From contig PBNK01000037.1 of the NCBI GenBank assembly GCA_002723085.1, forward strand, positions 1 to 43,361: DNA of 43,361 nt, written 5' to 3'. Position 1 is the first letter of the stretch; every line of letters begins with the position of its first letter. Shown piece by piece: positions 16,886 to 24,106 of the stretch. The stretch comes from Crocinitomicaceae bacterium (lineage in GTDB: Bacteria > Bacteroidota > Bacteroidia > Flavobacteriales_D > Parvicellaceae). Position numbers and translations under genes: made by a program. The notes beneath the pieces were generated by a model. It was not told where the DNA came from. It worked only from the letters and a program-made list of their open reading frames with translations, and did not search any database.

Positions 16886-17496
16886 TGAATGTCCTCCTAC
16901 AATCTGTTTATGCTGGAAATGTAAATTACTATGCTGCTTTAGTGAAAGCAAAAAGTGTTTTAATTGATGTTAATGAACATTTTTTAAAACAATCTTACAG
17001 AAATAGATGTGTAATTGCGGGAGCTAATGGGGCCCTTAATCTAATTGTTCCTGTTTTACGACAAAAAGGAAAAATGAAATTAAAAAATGTCAAAATTGAC
17101 CATTCTCAAAATTGGCAAAAAATTCATTGGAAATCTTTAGAAAGTGCTTATCGAACTAGCCCATATTTTGAGTTTTATGAAAGTCAATTTAAGGGAATTT
17201 TCAATTCTAATAAATACTCTTTATTAGTGGATTGGAATTTTGCTATTCATGAAGCAATTTGTTCTTGTTTAAAACAAGAGTTCAATCACAAAAAAACAGA
17301 TGATTATTATCCTGAAATAAAAAAATTTGAGGATTTAAGAGAAAAAATTCATCCAAAAAAAGGCTATACCTCACATTGTAAAATGAACCCATATCCTCAA
17401 GTTTTTGATGATAGAATGAAATTTATTCCGAACTTAAGTGTTTTAGATTTATTGTTTAATGAAGGTCCTTATGCTATTCAATGGTTGTTAGCGTAG
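16885..17496 (+). CDS. WbqC family protein
   Basis: A 203-residue cytoplasmic protein without signal peptide. It shows the WbqC-family pattern: LLQSVYAGNVNYYAAL at the N-terminus, FLKQSYRNRCVI, LIVPVLRQKGK, and HWKSLESAYRTSPYFEFYE. WbqC proteins occur in O-antigen and sugar-modification clusters and have been suggested to act like glycine-transferring or amide-forming enzymes, but in Bacteroidota the gene sits in a conserved position after lepB and its biochemical role is not settled. Start overlaps the lepB stop. Its 3' end overlaps the convergent serine-hydrolase gene by 23 bases. Confidence 0.85.
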   Translation: MNVLLQSVYAGNVNYYAALVKAKSVLIDVNEHFLKQSYRNRCVIAGANGALNLIVPVLRQKGKMKLKNVKIDHSQNWQKIHWKSLESAYRTSPYFEFYESQFKGIFNSNKYSLLVDWNFAIHEAICSCLKQEFNHKKTDDYYPEIKKFEDLREKIHPKKGYTSHCKMNPYPQVFDDRMKFIPNLSVLDLLFNEGPYAIQWLLA

Positions 17497-19321
17497 AAAA
17501 CCCACATGCATCAGTAATGACCTTTTGAACATTTGTCCTAATGTTCATTGTAATTAACTTTCTGTTTTCTGCATCAGGGTAGACTCTATTTGATAGAAAA
17601 ACATAAACAATGCCGCTTTCAGGGTCAGCCCAAGTTAAATTACCTGTAAAGCCAGAATGACCAAAACTTTTGTTTGAAGCACAGCCGAAACATGTAGGGC
17701 CACCAGCACCATTTATTACTGGTTTATCAAAAGTTATTCCTCTTCTGTTTCTATTGGACTTAACAAATGGAGCTGTTGCATAATAATCCATAACATTAGG
17801 ATCAATTAGAGTATCTTCTCCGTAAATACCTTTATTTAAAAACATTTGCATTACTACAGCTAAATCTTGAGCAGTTGAAAATAGTCCAGCATGACCTGAA
17901 ACTCCCCCCATTAAAGCAGCACCTTGATCATGAACATCACCTTGAATAAGTTGGTGCCTAAAACGCATGTCATTTTCGGTGGGGACTAATCTGTTTAGTT
18001 CCCATTTTTCTCTTGGATTATAACCTATATTGTAAATTCCAAGTCTATCATAAAGCAATTGGGAGTAATCTTGCTGTGATTTATTAGTTATAGTTGGAAT
18101 AATCTCATTTACTAAATAAAACCCTAAATCACTGTATTTATATCTTTTAATTGGTTTTATTTTTGAATTAACAATACGATTTAAAATGGTATCTCGGTAA
18201 GAGTTTAAAATATATAAGTCATTTGCAACTCTATTTTGATGAGTTGGGGTTTTGATTTTGCTATATAGATTTGAAGATGGCTTCCCGTTTTCTAAAGTTT
18301 TTAAATGAAACGGAATCCAAGAAACTAATCCAGCTTGATGGGTAAATATTTGTTTTAAATTTAAATTTTCAAAGTTAGTAGAGTCAACTAGTTCTGGTAT
18401 ATATGTTCCCAAGGTAGAATCGACATTAAATAATCCATTGGATTGAAGATTCATTAAAATAGCTGATGAACTGGCAATTTTAGTAATGGAAGCTAAGTCA
18501 TAAATATCATCATTAGTTACCTTTTTAGACAAACTATCATAAGTATGATTTCCATAAGATTTATTTAAAAAAACATATCCATCTTTTGCAGCTAGTATTT
18601 GACAGCCAGGAAATGCCTTTGCCTCAATTGCTTCATTTATTATAGAATCTATTTTAAGCAATCTAGGTTTAATGCTTCTTGAAAATGAATTATGAAATGA
18701 AAGTCTTGTTTTAATTGTTTTTAAGCCATATCCAATGTCGTATTCATTGTTTATTTTTTCTTTTAGTTTTCCATTACATGGTATACCTCCAAATGTAAGT
18801 TCAGCAGCACTTGATTTGATATCATTTGTTTTCCCTGAACCTAAGATTAGAGCATTAATTTTAGTAATTAAATTAGTTGATTCAAGTTGTTTTTTATCGC
18901 CAAAAAAATGAAAAACAATATTGTTTTCATCTGCTAATAAAGAAATCATCGCATCAATTTTCATATCAATACTGTCAGCATTAACAAGAACTAAATTATA
19001 TTGATTTAATTCTTCAATCATAGCATTAATTACTTTTTTAGATGAGAAGGTATTAAAGTGGTAATGCGTTATTTTAGCATAATTGTTTAGTGAGCTTTCA
19101 AATGACTTATGTTCAGAATTACCTAAAGAAAGAGATGCAATTTTTAATAAGTTTAATTTTTTTAAAGGGATTAATTCATTTTTATTTTTTAAAACAATTA
19201 AATCTGTTGTTTCTTCAATAGCAATTGAATTTTGAAAATTAAAATTTCTGTTATTAGCAAAATTTATTTTGTCAATTGATAGAAAAATTATTATTAGTAT
19301 GATCGTTTTTATTATATTCAA
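17474..19321 (-). CDS. Secreted beta-lactamase-fold serine hydrolase with N-terminal GH3 C-domain-like remnant
   Basis: Exported by an N-terminal signal sequence (about 1-22). Residues 220-605 are a class C beta-lactamase/DD-peptidase fold with SITK (S278, K281), YSD (Y396) and HSG (555-557) motifs, as in esterase- or peptidase-like members. Residues about 33-210 look like the C-terminal domain of a glycoside hydrolase family 3 enzyme: TTDLIVLKNKNELIPLKK at its start and AELTFGGIPCNGKLKE at its end. Bacteroidota encode GH3-beta-lactamase fusions of about 1000 residues. Here the catalytic GH3 TIM barrel, with its nucleophile, is absent although the signal peptide is kept. A cell-wall or beta-lactone/ester substrate is possible; none can be shown. 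Confidence 0.85.
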   Translation of the reverse strand: MNIIKTIILIIIFLSIDKINFANNRNFNFQNSIAIEETTDLIVLKNKNELIPLKKLNLLKIASLSLGNSEHKSFESSLNNYAKITHYHFNTFSSKKVINAMIEELNQYNLVLVNADSIDMKIDAMISLLADENNIVFHFFGDKKQLESTNLITKINALILGSGKTNDIKSSAAELTFGGIPCNGKLKEKINNEYDIGYGLKTIKTRLSFHNSFSRSIKPRLLKIDSIINEAIEAKAFPGCQILAAKDGYVFLNKSYGNHTYDSLSKKVTNDDIYDLASITKIASSSAILMNLQSNGLFNVDSTLGTYIPELVDSTNFENLNLKQIFTHQAGLVSWIPFHLKTLENGKPSSNLYSKIKTPTHQNRVANDLYILNSYRDTILNRIVNSKIKPIKRYKYSDLGFYLVNEIIPTITNKSQQDYSQLLYDRLGIYNIGYNPREKWELNRLVPTENDMRFRHQLIQGDVHDQGAALMGGVSGHAGLFSTAQDLAVVMQMFLNKGIYGEDTLIDPNVMDYYATAPFVKSNRNRRGITFDKPVINGAGGPTCFGCASNKSFGHSGFTGNLTWADPESGIVYVFLSNRVYPDAENRKLITMNIRTNVQKVITDACGFSTLTTIE

Positions 19322-19418
19322 TGTAATTGCTTTTATTATGAATTTTAATCAAATTTTAAGCCAATATTAATTTTTTTTCATTTAAAATATATAGCATCTG
19401 TTAATAGATAAGAAAATA

Positions 19419-22400
19419 GTGTTGTTAATAAAGTTCAAAATTAGTTTTGTTATTATTTTTTGTGTTTTTAATCAAATAGTATTCTCTCAAGATTTTACAA
19501 TTAAACATTTTCCTCCTCAATTTCAAGGTCTTAGCGCAAATTGCAATGAAATGATTCAAGATATTAATGGATATTTATGGATATCAACAGATGATGGTCT
19601 TTGTCGGTTTGATGGTGAAGTATTTAAATTATACACTACAACTGAGGGGCTAAAAAGACATGAAGTTACGTCAATTGCTGAAGGCAATAATGGTGAAATT
19701 TTTGTTTTTACAAGGGGAGGGGTGTCATTAATTAAAGATTTTAAACCGGTTAATTCTGAATTAGATGATTTGCCCTTTTTTGGTAAAAAAAAGATTATAA
19801 ATGTTTATTATGACAAGAAATCTGATTTTATTTATTTAGTTTCTGATAAAGAAAATCAATTACATAAGTACGATAACATAAATAATGTTCTTCATCAAAA
19901 TATTAATAATTGTATTTTAAGAAAGATTGATATTGATTCAACAACATTTATTATTACGAAATCATTTGATTCTGAATCATTATTGTCAATAAAAAATAAT
20001 GATACTGTAGTAATTACATCTAATGCAGATGAGATCTATGATGTTTTAAAATTAAATGAAATTATTTACGCTTTAATTGATGGTGAATTGTACGAAATTA
20101 AGAATCAAAAAATTATAAATAAAAAGTTTTTTATTAATGGATTTGATGCTAAAATAGAATTAATTGAAGTAGTGAAAGATGCCATTTATTTTGTTTCAAA
20201 AAATATTCTATATTATTATAATGGATTAGCTGTTAAAAAAGTTTTAAACGGTACTAATTTCACTCGAATAAAGTCACTTTTTGTTGATAATGAAAACAAT
20301 CTTTGGGTTTGTACAGATAATGGAATTTTAAAAATTAATATCTCTCCATTTAATGGATATGATTCTAAAAATCATCTATATGGAGTTCCAACCAAAATTC
20401 ATCGAGATAGACAAGAGAAACTATGGGTTTCAACTCTAGATGGTTTATTTTATAAATATGATACAAGTTCTTTTTTTAATCAAGTTTTAAATGATCGGGT
20501 TTATAATTTCACCATTTTAAATAATGATAATATTCTTTTTTCCTCAATAAAAAATGGCAAATATTATTTAGGAAAGTTCAATCAAAATTTAAATAAATCA
20601 AATAAATTTTTGATGAAATCCGAAAAAATAGGAAATAGAACATTACAATACATTAATCAAAAAATTATTACTTCTGAGTTTTCTTTTTCAAGAGATTTGA
20701 AAGACAATGTTTTAGTTGTAGGGTTAAATAATAATTTAATTATTAATCTAGATAGTAATCTACAATTAACAGAATTTTTTGATGAAAAAAGATTGGGTAA
20801 AGAAGATTGGATTCCATCATTATTTTGTCATAGTAATGGAGATTTATGGTTTAGGTCAAGTTCAGGAGCAAAAAGGATTCGAAATTCAAAAGTTAAAAAT
20901 TTCAAATTAGATAAAAATGGTTTTTATGGTTTCATAGAGGATGAAAGTGGTAATTTAATTGCTGTCTCAGATGTAGGACTAACCTATATATATTTGGATA
21001 AGGGAGACATTAAAAACTACAAACATTTTAATAAAACAAATGGACTTTCAGAAAATTCTATTTACACTTTTTCTTATTTAAACAATAAAGATTTATTGTT
21101 GGGAACCTCAAGAGGCTTAAATAAAATAATTGATTTTACAGATTCTTTAAATGCACAAAAGTTGGATGTAAAGTTCTTTGATAAAAAAGATGGTCTTATT
21201 GGTGTTGATTTTTATAAGAATGCATCTTTTTTAGATAAAGACAGTTCAGTTTGGATGGGTACCTCAGAAGGGTTAATACATTACTTTCCTAAAAAAGATG
21301 TGTCAAATAAAGTACCTCCAAATTTATTTTTAGAAGAAATAAAATTTCAAAATACTTCTCAAAAATCATGGAGTTTAATAAATGGTGATTTTGATAAAAT
21401 TAAAAATGTAAATACCCCTTTCTTTTATCATTATCAAAATGATTTGACTTTTGATGTGAAGGCCATTTCTACTTCTAATCCAAAAATGTTAAAATACTCA
21501 TATTATTTAGAAGGTGCTGAACCTAAATGGAATGAGCCTACAACGTCTTCGTTTTCAAGATACACCAATTTAGCTCCTGGAAATTATGTATTTAAATGTA
21601 AAGCAATTAGAACATCTGATGGCGTTGAAAGCAAAATTTTAACATATCCTTTTAAAATTGATTCTCCTTTTTATTACAAAACATGGTTTTATATACTAAT
21701 AATTTCTGGATTTGGTTTGCTTATATATTTGTTCGTATATGTTAGAGAAAAGCAACTTAAACAAATAAATAAATCTTTAGAAAGAAGAGTAGTTTACAGA
21801 ACAAAACAGTTAGATGATGAAAAGAAAACTGTTGAAAAACAAAATGAGTTAATTACAAAAAGCATATCCTATGCAAAACGCATTCAGTATTCAATTCTTC
21901 CAAAAGTAGAATTGATGGATGCTTTTTTTACAGATCATTTTATTTATTATAAGCCTAAAGATATTGTTGGAGGTGATTTTTATTGGTTTAGATCTTTTGA
22001 TGATTTAGCAGTTATTGCAGCAGTAGATTGTACTGGTCACGGAGTTCCAGGTGGTTTTATGACTATGATGGGCAGTTTATTACTTGATAAAATTGTCCAT
22101 AAAACCAATTTAGATACTTCTAAAATTTTGTATGATTTAAATTCAGAAATCATTAGAGTTCTGAGACAAGAATATGAAGGTTCTATGCAGGATGGAATGG
22201 ATTTGTCTATTTGTTTAATAGATAAGAAAAAAAGTGAAATTCATTTTAGTGGGGCCAGAAATGGGGTGTATGTTTTTGAAAATAATGTGGCAAAACATTA
22301 TGAAGCTGATTTGATACCTGTTGGTGGTTTTCATAGTAAAAAAAGCAAAGAATTGCACAGAGAATATTCTCAACAAAAAATATCAATTAATAAAGATAGT

Positions 22401-22613
22401 TGGGTATTTATGTATACGGATGGATATATTGATCAATTAGGTGGCGATAAAATGAGGTCTATGGGCATGAAATTATTTGAAGTGGCAATTAAAGAAGCTA
22501 TTTCTTTAAGTTCAAAAGAGAGTCGCGAAGAGCTATTACAAATGAAATATGATAATTGGAGAAAAAATATTCCACCTATTGATGATGTACTTCTAATAGG
22601 TTTTAAAATTTAA
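19419..22613 (+). CDS. Membrane sensor with regulator-propeller input and PP2C/SpoIIE phosphatase output (SiaA-like)
   Basis: Signal peptide (1-24), then about 600 residues of two-component-regulator propeller repeats (for example DINGYLWISTDDGLCRFDG and NENNLWVCTDNGILKI) and a Y_Y_Y domain (about 670-750, ending APGNYVFKCKA). One membrane span (about 756-776, beginning WFYILIISGFGLLIY) and a coiled-coil linker follow. The cytoplasmic end is a SpoIIE-type PP2C phosphatase with PKDIVGGDFYWF (D853), AAVDCTGHGVPGGFM (D870) and GSMQDGMDLSICLID. The enzyme should dephosphorylate a Ser/Thr phosphoprotein in response to a periplasmic signal. The convergent SiaC homologue is the natural substrate. 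Start is GTG 19419, directly followed by TTG, and either could serve. The stop shares TTAA with siaC. Confidence 0.9.
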   Translation: MLLIKFKISFVIIFCVFNQIVFSQDFTIKHFPPQFQGLSANCNEMIQDINGYLWISTDDGLCRFDGEVFKLYTTTEGLKRHEVTSIAEGNNGEIFVFTRGGVSLIKDFKPVNSELDDLPFFGKKKIINVYYDKKSDFIYLVSDKENQLHKYDNINNVLHQNINNCILRKIDIDSTTFIITKSFDSESLLSIKNNDTVVITSNADEIYDVLKLNEIIYALIDGELYEIKNQKIINKKFFINGFDAKIELIEVVKDAIYFVSKNILYYYNGLAVKKVLNGTNFTRIKSLFVDNENNLWVCTDNGILKINISPFNGYDSKNHLYGVPTKIHRDRQEKLWVSTLDGLFYKYDTSSFFNQVLNDRVYNFTILNNDNILFSSIKNGKYYLGKFNQNLNKSNKFLMKSEKIGNRTLQYINQKIITSEFSFSRDLKDNVLVVGLNNNLIINLDSNLQLTEFFDEKRLGKEDWIPSLFCHSNGDLWFRSSSGAKRIRNSKVKNFKLDKNGFYGFIEDESGNLIAVSDVGLTYIYLDKGDIKNYKHFNKTNGLSENSIYTFSYLNNKDLLLGTSRGLNKIIDFTDSLNAQKLDVKFFDKKDGLIGVDFYKNASFLDKDSSVWMGTSEGLIHYFPKKDVSNKVPPNLFLEEIKFQNTSQKSWSLINGDFDKIKNVNTPFFYHYQNDLTFDVKAISTSNPKMLKYSYYLEGAEPKWNEPTTSSFSRYTNLAPGNYVFKCKAIRTSDGVESKILTYPFKIDSPFYYKTWFYILIISGFGLLIYLFVYVREKQLKQINKSLERRVVYRTKQLDDEKKTVEKQNELITKSISYAKRIQYSILPKVELMDAFFTDHFIYYKPKDIVGGDFYWFRSFDDLAVIAAVDCTGHGVPGGFMTMMGSLLLDKIVHKTNLDTSKILYDLNSEIIRVLRQEYEGSMQDGMDLSICLIDKKKSEIHFSGARNGVYVFENNVAKHYEADLIPVGGFHSKKSKELHREYSQQKISINKDSWVFMYTDGYIDQLGGDKMRSMGMKLFEVAIKEAISLSSKESREELLQMKYDNWRKNIPPIDDVLLIGFKI

Positions 22614-22951
22614 CTGCCAATAAATTCAAATGGTACATTTAAAATGGCTTCCAATTCTTTTCCTCTGTCAAACATGATGATATGATCATTAGGGTAGTTC
22701 CAAATTACTTTTCCATCTATTTTATCATCTTCTAGCTTAGATAGTATTTGAATGAATTGTTTAGCAGATGATGAATTGAAATAATTCAGATTAAAGTCAA
22801 TAGTAATTGATTTATTTGAGCTCAAAAAATTATCTATCCAATCTTTAGTTGGTTGATAAAAGTCCATGGCATCTTCCATCATAGATATTCCCGAAATAGA
22901 AATACTTCCGTTATCATCGAAGTTTATTGTTGGTTCACTAAATTCATTCAT
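22610..22951 (-). CDS. SiaC-family (DUF1987) regulatory phosphoprotein
   Basis: A 113-residue cytoplasmic protein matching the SiaC/DUF1987 pattern in order: a short beta start with GSISISGISMMEDAMDFYQP, a helix (TKDWIDNFL), ITIDFNLNYFNSSSAK, IDGKVIWNYP and a C-terminal PFEFIG. In Pseudomonas aeruginosa SiaC, a Thr in the corresponding YFNTSS motif is phosphorylated by SiaB and dephosphorylated by SiaA, and unphosphorylated SiaC binds the diguanylate cyclase SiaD. Here the acceptor position appears to be Ser (S60 in YFNSSS). The gene lies 18 bases after the SiaB-like kinase gene and shares stop bases with the PP2C gene. The output partner is unknown. Confidence 0.87.
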   Translation of the reverse strand: MNEFSEPTINFDDNGSISISGISMMEDAMDFYQPTKDWIDNFLSSNKSITIDFNLNYFNSSSAKQFIQILSKLEDDKIDGKVIWNYPNDHIIMFDRGKELEAILNVPFEFIGS

Positions 22952-22969
22952 AGTTTTTTATTTTTAAAT

Positions 22970-24058
22970 TTAAATATAAAATGGAATTAAAACTCCTGCG
23001 GTAAGGTAAAATCCTATATCATCAGTTATTATTTCGTAATCAAAATTAGAATGGTTATATCGCCTTACATCTATTAGTCCAACACCAGCATTTTTAGTGT
23101 CAGTTAAAGCATTCTCTTTTAAAGTAGTAAGGTATATTTTTTGAAGTTCATCTTTGTTAAAGTCATTTAGCTTGTCAAAGTGTTTTTCAACTTTACTAAA
23201 CTCGCCATTTTTTATATAATTTCCAGTTGATAAATAAAAACCACTTTCATCTTTCATTAAACAAAAAATACCTTCAATTTCTCCATTTATACTTTTTCCA
23301 TGTCTGGAAATGTTTTGAATTAATTCAACGGCAGTATGAAAAATTCTATAATCGTTAAATTCTTTATTTTTACTAGATTCTTTCGTGTTAGATTGAATAA
23401 TACTTAAAATGGCATTTGCATTTTCTTTTTTAAAGTCACCTTTGAAAAGAAAAACAATATCATTTTTATTTATTGAGTTAAATAAATCAATATTATCAAC
23501 TATATCTATTTTATCATAGTCTTGAATAGTTTCTTTTTTGTTTACTGAAAAATCTAACTGATATTGAAATAAATTATTTTCTTGATTAATGGGCGAAAAT
23601 TTATATTGAATTGGATTTCCAGACTTTCTAGCCATTTGAATTAAGCCGAGTCCGGCTCCTCCTTTCTCAGAAAATAATCCAGATTTTAGAATTTCTAAAT
23701 AAAGTTTTTTTAATTCTTTAGAATTGCTTTGGTTAATGTTTTTTAATTTATCAACTAAAAGATTAGAACTAGTTAAGTCAATAAGATTTGATGAAAATAT
23801 ATGAAGATTTTCTTCTACACTTCTTAAACCAAACATTTCATAATTAATTTCATCTTCTTTTTTGTAACGAACAATATTTTGAAAAACCTCAACCATTAAA
23901 AATGATAAGTTTTTTTTAACTCCAGAATGTTCTTCGTGATCAGTAAGTTGAACGAGTAATTCAGTGAAGCTATCACTAAATAAACCTGCGTAAAAAAGAG
24001 AAACTAGATCATTTCTCAATTCCTTTTTATACTCATATATCTTATTAAGATGTTTCAA
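22970..24058 (-). CDS. Tandem-duplicated SiaB-like kinase (DUF6272, GHKL fold)
   Basis: A 362-residue cytoplasmic protein made of two SiaB-like halves (1-172 and about 190-362). Single-domain SiaB proteins have about 180 residues. Half 1 keeps the glycine-rich ATP-lid motif SEKGGAGLGLIQMARKSG (130-147), but its N-box is VEVFQNIVRYKK (E57, N61), with the usual RHG replaced by RYK. Half 2 keeps the N-box VELIQNISRHG (E245, N249, 252-254) and the STGN strand (277-280), but its glycine motif is eroded to DTKNAGVGLIDVRR. Each half therefore carries one good and one degraded half-motif. The start is TTG (24058-24056), since an in-frame stop lies just upstream and no Met occurs before residue 55. 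Predicted to phosphorylate the SiaC homologue. Confidence 0.85.
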   Translation of the reverse strand: MKHLNKIYEYKKELRNDLVSLFYAGLFSDSFTELLVQLTDHEEHSGVKKNLSFLMVEVFQNIVRYKKEDEINYEMFGLRSVEENLHIFSSNLIDLTSSNLLVDKLKNINQSNSKELKKLYLEILKSGLFSEKGGAGLGLIQMARKSGNPIQYKFSPINQENNLFQYQLDFSVNKKETIQDYDKIDIVDNIDLFNSINKNDIVFLFKGDFKKENANAILSIIQSNTKESSKNKEFNDYRIFHTAVELIQNISRHGKSINGEIEGIFCLMKDESGFYLSTGNYIKNGEFSKVEKHFDKLNDFNKDELQKIYLTTLKENALTDTKNAGVGLIDVRRYNHSNFDYEIITDDIGFYLTAGVLIPFYI

Positions 24059-24106
24059 ATTTTAAAAGAATGGTATTTTACTTTAAACATACTAAAAAAA
24101 ATAATT

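Noticed and set aside
19419-24058. A SiaD-type diguanylate cyclase to complete the SiaABCD module.
   Set aside because: No GGDEF motif is present in any reading frame product in the neighbourhood, so the module is listed without an output enzyme.
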